DNA from: Bufo bufo
Taxonomy: Eukaryota > Chordata > Amphibia > Anura > Bufonidae
Reading direction: 5' to 3'
DNA length: 64,000 nt
NCBI RefSeq assembly: GCF_905171765.1
Contig: NC_053392.1
Coordinates: 503,670,556 to 503,734,555 of the forward strand
Part shown: piece by piece, positions 10,600 to 21,971 of the stretch
Layout: the number at the start of each line of letters is the position of its first letter
How positions within the stretch are numbered: the first letter of the stretch is position 1
Notes under the pieces: generated by a model
What the model was told of the DNA's origin: nothing
What the model saw: the letters and a program-made list of their open reading frames with translations, nothing else
The model's database searches: none
Made by a program: the position numbers and the translations under genes

Positions 10600-11400
10600 T
10601 ACTAGTGGGGGGTGCATCACTGCCCACCACTGGCAGCACTGATTAGATCATTGAGCACCGGTATTTATTGTATATTTTTTTTGCCCGCAGAAGTATTATT
10701 TTTATAAATCGGATAACAATATATCTTCTTATTGTGTGATTGCACGGTATCTGGAGTCCACAACATTATGGGTTGCCCCTAATACTGGTGGCGCCACTTG
10801 GATTGGTTATAGTCACAATGACATGGACAGATTGCACCCTGTATTTACTACAGAGTTGGTCTCCATGATGATGGAGACGCTTATCCGATCTGATAGATGT
10901 GGTGAAATGACGTAGAGGTCAGGTGACCATCACGTGATCCATTAGTTAATGAGTGACGCGCTGTGTGATACGTGCGGTGCCCTGTGATGACGTTTTGAGC
11001 AAGCGCAGTTATACTAGATGCATGCCAATGTTGAACCAAGGCACTTGATGGATATGTTCCATTGGCTCCCGCCCTCCGTGAGGTAATACACGTCCTTTTA
11101 ATTGAACACAATTATAAGTAATATATATCTGATTAAGACCAATATGGTATTGGAGGTTTTTAATTATGGGGAGTTGTGCAATTTGCTTGATTACCCTCTT
11201 CGTAGTACTGGGAGGTGTTACATGCACTATATAGGTTTGTGATCTAGCACTGATTATTATGCTTGACAAAATCTACCTTGTAGCCGAAACGTTTTATTTT
11301 GTGCTCTGTTTGTACACATTTCTGTAAGTACGAAGAATAAAGAGGAACTTCTGGAGATGCTGCCATCATCTGCTATTTGATCATTATTCTATGGACTGCT
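10600..11400 (+). repeat. Retroelement-tail-like repeat
   Basis: The end of this stretch (AATAAAGAGGAACTT, then GATGCTGCCATCATC) resembles the end of the retro-inserted unit at 13940-14273. About 50 bp before the AATAAA is a hairpin followed by CCGAAACG (11258-11293). This suggests an old Penelope-like or SINE-like tail. Left boundary not determined. Confidence 0.4.
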
Positions 11401-11798
11401 GAGGATCTGCGGTCGTGGTTTGGCTGTTGCATTCTGTAAAGGTCATTTAGGCCCGTGGGTGCTGCTCGTTACTGCCTTGTTTTCACTATCGTCTGGATAG
11501 GTCATCAGTATCTGAACGGTGAGGGTGCATCACCCAAGACACCCAACGATCGACTACTGATGCCTTTTCAAACATCTGATTGGAAGGGGTCCCAGTTGTC
11601 GGAACCCCACCGATCTCAGAAAACCCCCTTAAATCAGGGTTGCATCTTATTAACAAGGTCCATCTAAGACTAAGGCGACTTTGACCACCACACACGGCAA
11701 ACGGCTAAAGAGCTGCCTGCGTCACAGCTAATGAAAGTGAGTGGGGTTGCACTGCCAAGTGTCTCAAGCTCTTAGTCGCCGTATAGCACTAGACTAAT

Positions 11799-11971
11799 GG
11801 GGTCATTTATCAAACTGGTGTAACGTAGAACTTGTGTAGTTGCCCATAGCAACCAATCAGGTTCCACCTTTCATTTTCCAAAGTAGCTGTCAAAAATAAA
11901 AGGTGGAATCTGATTAGTTGCTATGAGCTACTAAGCCAGTTCAACCTTACACTAGTTTGATAAATGACCCC
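11799..11971. repeat. Short foldback repeat, family A, copy 2
   Basis: Ends GGGGTCATTTATCAAAC and GTTTGATAAATGACCCC are exact inverted repeats. The middle keeps TTGCCCATAGCAACCAATCA, as in copy 1. Confidence 0.85.
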
Positions 11972-12672
11972 ATAAAAGTTTAGAGTAGAATGTCCAAATA
12001 AAAGGGCAACATGTAGCTGCCCTTTTAAGACCCAATCCCATCCCTCAGACCCAAACGTCACTAGCACTAAGACCCAAGTTCCCAGTTCCTCCTCACCAAT
12101 ATGTCTGTGGTCAGAAAAGTTTCCACCAGAAATAAAACCCTCCTCCTGCCAGAAAATAACATGGCAGTTTATTGCGCTATATTAATACATAATGAAATAA
12201 ACTTTTTTTTTCAGTACCTGGTACAGTGTGCAATCTACACGTCTACCATAATCACGTACATGTATCTGCTTGTTATACTTATTCCGGTACTTAGCTTCTT
12301 TGGGCATTAGATGATTGCATATCAGAACATTTGACTCAGTCTGAAGAATAATGCTGTATAAATTGCATTAAATAACCTGTGTTTAGAAGAAGCAGTGTAT
12401 AATCTTATTAAAGGGTGGATAAAGCTAGCCTGATCCAATTTCCTTAAGGGTTTGTGCAGTTCCCACAGCTAACATCTTAACTGTCATGTTTCTGCTCCAC
12501 AGCTTCCTAACTAAGTCAGCCTCACGGGGACCGTCCAGCCTCGCCGCTCTAGACCTAGAATAAAAAGCGTCAGGGATTTACACCTAAATAATTGTTGCAA
12601 TATGTAATTAGGTAACCCATGATACGCTTACCGCCACAGCCTAGGCTAGTTTCAAACTAGACATCTCCATCA

Positions 12673-13311
12673 GGCCTCATGCACACAAACTTATTTTCTT
12701 TCCGTATCCGTTTAGTTTTTTTGCGGACAGTATGCGGAACCATTTATTTAAATGGGTCCGCAAAAAAAACGAAGGTACTCCATGTGCATTCCGTTTCCGT
12801 ATGTCCGTAGTTCCGTTCCGCAAAAAAATAGAACGTGTCCTATTATTGTCCGCATTATGGACAAGGATAGGACTGTTCTATTAGGGGCCAGCTGTTCCGT
12901 TCCGCAAAATATGCAATGCACATGGACGTCATCTGTATTTTTTGCGGATGCTTTTTTTGCGGACCGCAAAATACATATCGGCATTTGCATGAGACCTCTG
13001 ACTGTTCTCTGCCGGAGATATCTGGATCCAGGATTGCCAGACGCTACCTGACACCCTCTGGCCCCATTCACTATAATGGGAACTGGCAGAGATCCGGCCA
13101 CAACCTGGCAAACATTCAGAGAATCAGCCGGACAAAAACTGCTTCACACAGTGGTTTTTGTCCAGCCGATTCTCAGCATATTTGCCAGGTTGTGGCCGGA
13201 TCTCCGCCAGTCCCATTACAGGGAATAGGTCCAGAAGATGATATGGTAGCTTCCGGCAATCCTGGAAGGCAGAGAGATCCGTCAGGCTGTTCCCTGTGAG
13301 ACTAGCCTAAG
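12673..13311. repeat. Compound foldback region (TGCACAC-type MITE plus palindrome)
   Basis: 12673-12998 has ends GGCCTCATGCA and TGCATGAGACC. It is followed by a second foldback whose arms at about 13080-13130 and 13160-13210 are reverse complements (GATCCGGCCACAACCTGGCA and its complement). The right edge GACTAGCC is followed by TAA. Overlapping frames on both strands here are palindrome shadows. Confidence 0.7.
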
Positions 13312-13687
13312 GTCTTATTCAAACAGTCAGGCCTTGTTCATATTTCCGTTTCTCACTGACGTGTGCTGTCCACATTTTCCTTTTTTTGTGGTTCCATATG
13401 GTCGTTCTGCAAATTATAGAATATGTCCTATTCTGGTCCACCTTGTGGACGAGAATAGTAATTTCTGTTGATGGGAGTGAGAAGAATGCAGATTGTACTG
13501 TACAAGGAAGGTATCTGTATATTGGAGATCCATTATTTGTGGGCTTCAATAAGGAAATGGCCGCATGTATGACACCTAATAATGATTCTTATGCCAATAA
13601 AAACAGGTAATCGAAATACTAATAAACTGAAGTGTGCAAACAGGGTGAACCTCATGAACATTCAATCAAAGCCTTTTTCTATTCATT

Positions 13688-14324
13688 TTAAAGGGGTTTC
13701 TGAGATTGTTTTTAACTCTGGATAGGTCAGCAGTATCTGATCAGCTGACGTCAGACCCCCGCCGATCAGCGCTCAACCTGAAGTGAATGGGGCTGAGCTG
13801 CAATACCAAGCTTAGTCACTATATGTGAGAAAGCTGCAGCGCTACTGCGAGTGCTGGTGCCTTCTCTAACAGCTGATTGGGGGGTTCCCAGGTGTCAGAC
13901 TCCCACTGATCAGATACTGATGACCTATCCAGAGGATAGTAGCGAAAAATTATATGTAGAGCAGGTATCTTGATAATTGAATATAAGTGCACGGTTTTGT
14001 TGATTACCTGCAGAGATGACCCCATTGGTAGGTTTCCAAGTGGGGAGTGGAAGTTTGATAGGTGTCCATTGTGATTGGTGAAGTGTATATTAGGGGGGCT
14101 GACTTATATGGTATAAATGTTTGGAGTGAGCACTGTATACTGAGCTTAATAAAGACTACGCCGTAGTCGAAATGTTGCTGTTTTTATGGGTCGTTTTTGT
14201 ACGTATATCATGGATTAACCAACAATAAAGAATTAATGGAGAATAATGCTGCCGTCATCGATTAACTGAATATCTATCCAGAGGATAGGTCATCAGTCTA
14301 AAAATTTTGGAAAAAACTCTTTAA
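13688..14324. mobile_element. TTAA-flanked MITE, family B-like, interrupted
   Basis: TTAA at 13688-13691 and 14321-14324. The inner arms carry GATAGGTCAGCAGTATCTGA and, inverted, CAGATACTGATGACCTATCC. The right part is separated from the left by the insertion at 13940-14273. Confidence 0.8.
13940..14273 (+). mobile_element. Small retro-inserted element with 15-bp target duplication
   Basis: The 334-bp insert is flanked by CTATCCAGAGGATAG at 13925-13939 and again at 14274-14288. A duplication of this length is typical of target-primed retrotransposition. The insert has AATAAAG twice and a strong 7-bp hairpin followed by GAAA (GACTACG...CGTAGTCGAAA, about 14152-14172). It has no coding capacity. 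It may be a SINE-like or Penelope-derived unit. Confidence 0.75.
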
Positions 14325-14472
14325 TGCTGGGTATATAAATGGTTTTCTTCAGGATTTTCATAATTTTCTTCAAAAGAAAAAGGTTTGGTACCATGTTAGC
14401 GAGTAGTGAGAAGTCTTGATGCTTTCCAAAAGAGCAACAATATAAAACCTTTTAATGGCTAACTAAAATCAA

Positions 14473-15826
14473 TTGCTTTGTGATTTTTCCCGACAAGCAG
14501 TAGAGTTTATCATTAGGAAAAGAAAACAGAGGCTATTGATCACTAATGATAACATTAAACAATTATTTGAAGATCTGAGGCCATGGAAAGATCATCCGGA
14601 TATCAAAGGACTAGTAGAAAGTATTAGAAACAGATTGAATTCAAGAGAAGAGGAAATAAAAATAAAAAAACTGAGAAAATTCAATCGGGATTATGTACCA
14701 TACAATGTAGGAGATACGGAGGTAAATGATATAGAACAAGCATTCCAAACGATTGATGAATATAGCCCCGAAAAACTTAATAAGGAAAATAGTGAACTTA
14801 CATCATTAATGACTGTACATATGGATGAAAATAGTGAGGATAGAGCATCAAAAGAGAGCCTGGAGAGTAGGAATCCAAGAAAATATAGCTCACGTACATC
14901 ACTAATAACCACACATATGGAAAATATAATACAAAGAGAGAGTCCTGGTAGAAGGAACCCTATGAATCATAATTCCACAGAAGTACCTACAATCCCTATA
15001 CAGAATAGATTTAACCCCTTAGAACCTAATGAAGGGAACACAGAGAGTGAGGAACAAAATAGAGAAGAAATAAAAGATGATAGAAGTGATAGTAGAGTAA
15101 GAACAGTAGGGGAAATGAGAAATGGATGGGAAAATCATGATGAGACTAATGTTACCAATATCAATAGTACAGTAGGAGAGACAGAAAGGACAGTGAGACC
15201 TAAAGAAAAAAGACGTACTCAGAGCAATAAGATCACAGTTAAAAAAAACTGTAAAACAGGATTTTTTCTTGGCCCACAAAAAAAGTTCACCAAAAGGGGC
15301 TGCAGAGGGGGAAAAAAAATTACAAGAAATAAACAGTAAAATACAACGGGGGGAGGAGAATACAGATCTTAATAACTCCAAATTAGGACAAAAAATGTAT
15401 AATTTTAGTAGCCATATGTTAACCAAAAGAGAACAGGATATCTTGAAAAAGGGGCTTAAATTTGCCCCTACTATGTTCTTCAACAAGTTCGAGGCATTTA
15501 TTGGGGTCAAGAAATACCACATTAAAAAGAAGGGAGAAAGGGTGGATAGTGAACAACCAGTCGAGGTGCATGATCAGGTTATACATACCAATCTCAAACC
15601 TAAATCTAGACTTGACCCACTTAATGAATATTCTACGGCGCTAAACACTTTCACTAATTTAGTAACAAAAGATATCAGAAAAATAAGAATATCTAACAGA
15701 AATAGAAGTAAGAGCAATATCAGCCAATCAGAACGCGAAGCTCTAATACAGATGCAAGAAAATAATAAGATTGTTGTACGCCCGGCAGATAAAGGCGGGG
15801 GGATTGTCATACTAGACAGAGATACG
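14473..15826 (+). pseudogene. PLE N-terminal region and start of RT
   Basis: The first frame, 14473-15339, is charged and low-complexity, with many Asn, Glu and Arg. Near 15290 the frame changes, and a second segment holds HMLTKREQDILKKGLKFAPT and IVVRPADKGGGIVILDRDTY (about 15770-15826). Both are hallmarks of the region just before and at the start of PLE reverse transcriptases. One frameshift separates the two segments, and the Tc1 insertion cuts the reading at DRDTY. The remainder of RT resumes after 18013. Confidence 0.85.
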
Positions 15827-15880
15827 TACAGTACAGACCAAAAGTTTGGACACACCTTCTCATTCAAAGAGTTTTCTTTA

Positions 15881-17110
15881 AGAGGTGTAGGTGGAATCAG
15901 TGAACTTTCCCCTATTAGAAATAATCACCTGTTGCCTGAATTTTTTGCCATATCAGGACTTCGGAACTGGGAAACTTATGGAGTGACGAGAATTGGCCAA
16001 TTAATTGAGGATAAGATATGTAAGTCATTTCAGAACCTGCAGCAGGAATTCAATATCCCTAGGGGATGGTTCTATAAATATCTTCAAATAAGGCATGCCC
16101 TTGAGGTCACGCTGCGGAAAGGATGTGTGATAGCCCAAATAGAGGTGGTTCATAAGCTCGTTCTCCCGACAGGGGGGGGAAAAAGAGGGCTGATATCACA
16201 GGTGTACACTCTTCTACTTGATAAATTCTTAGAGGGGTTTCCGCTCTCAAGAATGAAGAAATGGGAGGCTGACTTGGGGGAAATGTCTAAGGATAAGTGG
16301 GATGAAATATTGGAAGGAGTCCCCAAGGTGTCCTTGAGTGAACAGGGCAAACTGTCCCAACTATTTATCATACATAGAGTGTACAAAACACCGGTGTTCC
16401 TAAAAAAGGTTGGAGTAAGAATTGATGACAAGTGTCCAAAGTGTATGGGAGATGGTGCGGATTTGTTACATATGCTGTGGTCTTGTCCAGTAATTGGTAA
16501 TTACTGGGAGGATGTAAGGAATATGATTAATAGTAAAATGACGTTGAAAATTCAAAAAGATCCCAAGGGGTGTGTATTGGGATATGTGTCTGAGATTGGA
16601 GGGACTGAATCGGTCAAGGTTGCTGTGGGGAGGTTGTTGTATGTGGCCAGGAAGCTGGTGGCTATGAGGTGGATCCAGGGAAGTCCGCCTACACTGGGTG
16701 AGTTTGAACGGAAGGTGCATGACATGCTGATATTGGAAAAAGGGGTGTATGTGAAGAGAGGGTGTCCTCAGAAGTTTGACAAAATGTGGAGTGATTGGTT
16801 ATCTCATACTCATGTGGTTATATAGGCTCGGGTAGGTTCAAGACTAGTTTACAGGGTGGGGAGGTGGTAGGGAAGGGTGGGGGGGGGAGGGGATTTGAGA
16901 TTGTTAGGTCTTATGCAATTCTTTGCCTCAATATTTGTTTTTACAAGTGTACTTGTTATGTTTGGATACATGATATAACTGTATGTTGATATTTCTATGG
17001 ATATTGCTGTACACTGATTCCACATGGTGGATAAAGTAAGAAAAGACGATGTATTGTTTTTGTAATATCCTGCATTTATTGATTTAATAAAAACGATTTG
17101 ATTAAAAAAA
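15881..17110 (+). mobile_element. 5'-truncated L1/Tx1-like LINE inside the Tc1 copy
   Basis: The 15-bp sequence AAAGAGTTTTCTTTA lies on both sides (15866-15880 and 17111-17125). The insert ends in a poly-A tail, with AATAAA at 17086-17091. It contains only the end of ORF2 and a 3' UTR. Target duplication, truncation and tail are the marks of target-primed reverse transcription. Some A residues are ambiguous between tail and duplication. Confidence 0.95.
15882..16825 (+). pseudogene. C-terminal part of an L1-like ORF2
   Basis: An open frame of about 314 codons runs from the truncation point to a stop at 16825. It encodes the region after RT: WFYKYLQIRHALEVTLRK, SQLFIIHRVYKTPVFLKKVG, then CPKCMGDGADLLHMLWSCP, a C-x2-C-x8-H-x4-C zinc motif typical of the L1 ORF2 C-terminus. 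Endonuclease and RT are missing by 5' truncation. The frame is undamaged, so the insertion is probably young. It fuses by chance with the upstream PLE frame across the Tc1 end. Confidence 0.88.
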
Positions 17111-18014
17111 AAAGAGTTTTCTTTATTTTCATGACTATGAAGGCATCAAAACTATGAATTAACACATGTGGAATTATATGCATAACAAACAAGTGTGAAA
17201 CAACTGAAAATATGTCATATTCTAGGTTCATCAAAGTAGCCACCTTTTGCTTTGATTACTGCTTTGCACACTCTTGGCATTCTCTTGATGAGCTTCAAGA
17301 GGTAGTCCCCTGAAATGGTCTTCCAACAGTCTTGAAGGAGTTCCCAGTGATGCTTAGCACTTGTTGGCCCTTTTGCCTTCACTCTGCGGTCCAGCTCACC
17401 CCAAACCATCTCGATTGGGTTCAGGTCCGGTGACTGTGGAGGCCAGGTCATCTGGCACAGCACCCCATCACTCTCCTTCATGGTCAAATAGCCCTTACTT
17501 TCAAAGTTTTCCCAATTTTTCGGCTGACTGACTGACCTTCATTTCTTAAAGTAATGATGGCCACTCGTTTTTCTTTACTTAGCTGCTTTTTTCTTGCCAT
17601 AATTCAAATTCTAACAGTCTATTCAGTAGGACTATCAGCTGTGTATCCACCTGACTTCTCCTCAACGCAACTGATGGTCCCGACCCCATTTATAAGGCAA
17701 GAAATCCCACTTATTAAACCTGACAGGGCACACCTGTGAAGTGAAAACCATTTCAGGGGACTACCTCTTGAAGCTCATCAAGAGAATGCCAAGAGTGTGC
17801 AAAGCAGTAATCAAAGCAAAAGGTGGCTACTTTGAAGAACCTAGAATATGACATATTTTCAGTTGTTTCACACTTGTTTGTTATGTATATAATTCCACAT
17901 GTGTTAATTCATAGTTTTGATGCCTTCAGTGTGAATCTACAATTTTCATAGTCATGAAAATAAAGAAAACTCTTTGAATGAGAAGGTGTGTCCAAACTTT
18001 TGGTCTGTACTGTA

Positions 18015-18830
18015 TGACAAAGAGGCTTTAAATATACTTAGCGATGGTAGAACCTATAAAATTTTAAAAAAAAGACCCCACAGACATTTTTAAAAAAGAA
18101 TTACAAGAGCTAATTCAGAAAGGGAAAGATGAGGGTATTTTACATAAACAGGAGGATATATTGATATCAAACACCCTAAAAAAGCTATTTTTTATCAGAA
18201 CCCAAAAATCCACAAAGATGCAAAAAAAAAACCTGGAAGGCCTATTGTATCAGGTGTCAAGTGTTTAACGAGTGCACTGTCAAAATATGTGGACCAGTAT
18301 CTACAGCCATGTGCACAAACATTACCGACATATTTGAAGGAGACTAAGCATATATTGCAGATTTTAAATGACATCAAATGGAAAGAGGGCTACATTATAG
18401 GTACGTTGGACGTTAAGTCCTTATATATCGTAATCGAAAATGAAAAAGGCTGCGCAGCAGCTAAACATTTCCTTTATCAAAAAGGCGACTTGGCCAGTAC
18501 TCAAGTAGAATACATAGGGGAGTGTATTTTATTTATTTTACAAAAAAATTATTTTAAATATAAACAAATTTTTATCTACAGACGTGGGGTACCGCGATGG
18601 GGACGAGGTTCGCACCGGGGTTCGCTAATTTATACGTTGGGCGGTGGGAACATGATTTCATACACCCCCATGGCGAGCTCCGGGCGGGACTCGTCCTCTG
18701 GCGACGTTTTATTGATGACGTGATTTTTATCTGGGAGGGGGGGGGGGGGGAAATAGCACTGCTGGAGTTTTTAACAGAGATGAATAAAAAACGAGTTTTA
18801 TTTAGAATTCACATTAACACATAGTAGGAA
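18015..18830 (+). pseudogene. PLE reverse transcriptase core
   Basis: Continues the PLE reading after the Tc1 copy with DKEALNILSDGRTYKILKK. A homopolymer A run near 18070 and further breaks near 18200-18250 shift the frame. RT motifs follow: YIIGTLDVKSLY (catalytic Asp, about 18390-18430), MGTRFAPGFANLYVG (about 18597-18640), and RRFIDDVIFIW with the F-I-D-D active site at 18708-18719. Another break lies at about 18590, and a run of G at 18737-18750 lies just after the active site. The catalytic motifs remain readable although the gene is inactive. Confidence 0.88.
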
Positions 18831-18843
18831 TGAGATACATTTT

Positions 18844-19191
18844 TTGGACCTTACCATCTATATAATCGGGGATAATATTTATACAAAAACATATGAGAAA
18901 CCAACAGATTCGAACAGCTATATTACAAGGGGTAGCTGTCATCTACCACAGTGGCTGGACAATATACCCAGGAGCCAGTTCCTCCATATCAGAAGAAATT
19001 GTACGGAGGTGGCGGAATATGAAAAAGAGGCAGAGATATTGCATAATAAATTTGAAGCCAAGGGTTATAATGCAGATAAGCTCAGAGAACAAAAGAATGA
19101 GATTAAACAAATTGACAGGAAAGTACTTTTAGAAGAAGCATTGGAGAAAAAGGGAATAGGCAAAAAAAGAAATGAGTATAAAGGAAAATAA
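18844..19191 (+). pseudogene. PLE RT thumb/linker region
   Basis: Open segment DLTIYIIGDNIYTKTYEKPT, then LPQWLDNIPRSQFLHIRRNC, then a Lys/Glu-rich helical tail. In PLEs this Asn-Ile-Pro-x-x-Gln-Phe-x-Arg-like region links RT to the endonuclease. It is separated from the RT core and from the endonuclease by frame breaks. Confidence 0.8.
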
Positions 19192-19301
19192 TGAAAAAAT
19201 TCCGCCTATAATTGTCCCATATAATGCTCAGACGTACCGGTATATGCTCAGAAAAATTGTGAGGAAATATTGGGACATCTTAAGACAAAATAATAGGGGG
19301 T

Positions 19302-19880
19302 ATGATACCAACAACTCCGGCCTTTGTATATAAAAAAGCAGCTAACATAGGAAACATAGTAGCACCAACAAAGAAATGTGCGGCCCTAAACAAATGTGTA
19401 ACAACCAATAAAAATTCATTAAAAGGCTTTTTTCCATGCAAAAAATGTATGGGCTGTAGAAAAACAATGGGGGGTACTATCAAACAAACCTCCATCAAGA
19501 ACATAGAAGGCACATATGAATATAATATTAGAGACCACATAACATGCAATACGCAGGGAGTAATTTATGCCATAAAATGCTCCTGTGAGAAAATCTATAT
19601 TGGGAGAACAAAAAGATGTTTAAAAAAACGCATAAGTGAGCATGTATATAATATAAGGAAAAAATCTGAGGGACACCCCTTATCTAGACATTTCAAGGAA
19701 AAACATAATGGAAGAATAGAGCGATCATCATTTGTAAGGCTTGAAATAGTAAAAAAAGAAATAAGAGGAGGAGATTATATTAAAAATCTATCAAGAAAAG
19801 AAACGCAGTGGATCTTTAATATGGACACATTAATGCCCAGAGGCTTAAATGCTGAAGTTGAGCTGTTTGGCTTTGAATGA
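19302..19880 (+). pseudogene. PLE GIY-YIG endonuclease domain
   Basis: A 192-codon frame. A Cys-rich finger CKKCMGCRK lies near residue 45, followed by the nuclease: GVIYAIKCSCEKIYIGRTKR (GIY and YIG strands, about residues 85-105), the helix with Arg (KKRISEHVYNIRK), HPLSRHFKEKHNG, and a late Glu in SRKETQWIFNMDTLMPRGLN. This domain nicks target DNA to prime reverse transcription. It ends 70-90 bp before the hammerhead-like motif. The domain itself looks intact, although the upstream reading is broken. Confidence 0.9.
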
Positions 19881-19949
19881 GAAGTAAAACAATTGGCAGC
19901 GCTGGATGGGTTAACACAGGGGAGCGATGCCTATTTAAGAGGAGCTATA

Positions 19950-20015
19950 GCAGTACCCCATTGATTCCCTGACGAAGAGCGACGTAATTCACTCGAAACG
20001 CGTTGGGTGGTATTG
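19950..20015 (+). ncRNA. Hammerhead-ribozyme-like motif in PLE tail
   Basis: The conserved boxes CTGACGA (19969-19975, fits CUGANGA) and GAAA (19995-19998) are separated by a possible stem II (GAG with CTC). ACGCGT follows as a very short stem III, then T at the expected cleavage position. Stem I can pair CC (before the first box) with GG, and TACC (19954-19957) with GGTA (20009-20012), leaving an internal loop. Hammerhead ribozymes with tiny stem III are known from Penelope-like elements, where they would cut the tandem transcript. Activity was not tested. Confidence 0.65.
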
Positions 20016-21218
20016 TGGGACTAGCGCCAATCCATAGCTCTAAAGTGGTGACGTCACCCGCTCAACAGTGAGCACGAGCGAAGGAACTTTGGAAGTTCTG
20101 CCACCGGCCGGGGCAGACTCCAGCACGAACAGCTTACCATAGACATAGACCCCCTGCGCAGAAAGAACCCTAGACACCAGCACCTACAATCGCGTGTGCA
20201 ACACGCCGGACCACTAGGATTTTCAAGTACAGCGATCTCAGTACCTAGATCAAGGTAGGCTTGAATGGTACAGGATACATCGCGGTGTCTTGTATTTGTG
20301 GATAGTAGTAAAGGGGGTTGGTGTGAGGTGAGCTGAGCGCGGTGTCTTCAGTATTGGTTTAGTATGTTTACATAGAATTTCAGCACCTTACGGGAGTGCG
20401 GTGACACTGCAGCTTTGTTTAGTATATAGCGCCAGTGGTTCTCTTTTACGTTCCTAATAAAGAAATCATACTTAACGTGCTCCTCGACATTCTGCTCCTG
20501 TTTCCTGGGTCCCGTTCCACATATTCTGGTCGCCCTCTTGTTGACCTTTGGTCAAGTATGGACAAGGTCCTTTGCACCTCCAAAGCTGATGACTGGCCTC
20601 AGCGTGATGTGTTTCCAATAATAACTGACCAAATAAGTGTGAACTTGACCTAACTGAAAATCTGTTCTGTTCCTCTGATTGAGGCTTGCAGAAATCCATG
20701 TGCTTGCCACCAAGAAATAACCCAATTCAGATGAATGGAACAGATTTTCAGTTGCAGAAGTATTAGGCAACAAAATCTGACGCATTTGAAGGCACCCTAA
20801 CTGTGAATCTGTAGTATCATTCTGATAGGTCTATTGTGTACTTCAGTAAAACTATTAACATACAATTAACACTGTATTATGCCTTCTAGAAAGGGATAGA
20901 GGTAAAAAGATCTGTCCTAGCAGCTGGCCCTGCCACTCACTTGTCCTGTACACCATGTGTCGCATACCCGGCGGGCATCAGAGAAACCATAACAGATGTG
21001 CTTTGTCTGCTATGTCCCCGTCCGGATAGCTTACTTTGCATATTAACATTCATATCACAAGTCTCTTATTACACCAATGAATTAACATAAGCAAGAAGAG
21101 GGTCCAGCATCCATAAAATCATGAAGACCTTAATACCACATCTAAAAACCTAGGATCAACTGGACAAACAAGGCTGCTACACATTTTGGATCTATCTCCA
21201 ATTATCCTTACTCATAGA
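20016..21218. other. PLE tail and unassigned sequence
   Basis: Up to about 20480 this probably belongs to the PLE tail (AATAAAG at about 20456). Beyond that no gene or repeat was recognised. Confidence 0.4.
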
Positions 21219-21685
21219 CAGGGGCGGACTGGGAACTTAAAGTGGCCCTGGAAAAAAGACCTAAAAGTGGCCCCATGTTGTAGGGATGTCCAAATTGACA
21301 GAAGACGGGGTAACACAAATAAGCGGGGCCAGCAATACCATAGCACAAAATACTGTCACAGGAGAACCATATACCACAAAGCAGCACAATATATTGCCCC
21401 AAAAGCTGTCCTTCTTTTGTGGGCATTTTCTGTTCTCCTCCAGTTGTCTCTGATTAAGATATGGAGCAGCAGGCTCAGGAGGTGAGATGTGGGCCACAGC
21501 AGTTGAATTCAGAGGGCAAGTGCAGTCGCTGATGCGGTACATAAGTTTCTGATTCTCATGGTGTTAATTACCGCTGAGAGCTCATTATGTACCTGGCCAG
21601 AGGTAGAGAGCAGGACTTGGGCAGCCCCATGGGCATCAGCCCACCGGGAAATTTCTTTGTACGGTCTATGGCCAATCTGCTCCTG
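21219..21685. mobile_element. hAT-like MITE, family C, copy 1
   Basis: Starts CAGGGGCGGACTGGGA and ends CCAATCTGCTCCTG. The 8-bp sequence CTCATAGA is duplicated exactly at 21211-21218 and 21686-21693. The 8-bp duplication and CAG ends fit hAT. Related copies are at 38157-38485 and, truncated, at about 40914. Confidence 0.92.
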
Positions 21686-21692
21686 CTCATAG

Positions 21693-21850
21693 AGATAGAT
21701 GGAGATATTGTAGATCCTACAAGATGACTACACAATTCAGATCTATCTCCAATTATCCTTATTGGAGACAGATGGAGATACTGTAGATCCTACAAGATGC
21801 CCACACAGTTTAAATCTATCTCTAATGATCCTTACTCATGGAGATAGATC
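21693..21850. repeat. Tandem duplication, period about 73 bp
   Basis: GATGGAGATATTGTAGATCC at about 21698 recurs at 21771 with TAC for TAT. A similar end segment lies at 21190-21218, on the other side of the hAT insertion, so the hAT element landed inside this small array. Confidence 0.75.
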
Positions 21851-21971
21851 CTTACTCTTCAGGATATATCTGAAACAAGCGTGTAGGCGTCTCATTTGTT
21901 CTGTTGTTCCTGACTTTTAGATGTGGCAATAAACGTCTTCATGATTTTACGGATGCTGGACTTCCTGCTTA

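Larger units (their letters stand above)
15829..18012 (-). mobile_element. Non-autonomous Tc1 copy 2, inside the PLE
   Basis: Ends CAGTACAGACC and GGTCTGTACTG with TA at 15827-15828 and 18013-18014. Without the LINE insertion it is about 939 bp, the same size as copy 1, with the same transposase deletion (stub start at 17598-17600, C-terminal part 17230-17490). A 5'-truncated LINE sits 52 bp inside its left end. Confidence 0.95.
14325..20480 (+). mobile_element. Penelope-like element (PLE) split by nested insertions
   Basis: A plus-strand PLE: N-terminal region, RT, linker, GIY-YIG endonuclease, and a tail with a hammerhead-like motif. A Tc1 copy at 15829-18012 interrupts it, with TA duplicated at the insertion. 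The RT reading continues on the other side. Outer edges are approximate because no terminal duplication was found. The endonuclease with an upstream Cys-rich finger suggests the Neptune/Penelope type. Confidence 0.9.

Noticed and set aside
12748..13299. Frames of 99-127 codons on both strands
   Set aside because: They arise from the compound foldback region at 12673-13311.
15269..16825. 518-codon open frame that looks like one large protein
   Set aside because: It is a chance fusion: PLE RT start, then 52 bp of Tc1 end, then an L1-like ORF2 tail. Target duplications mark each joint.
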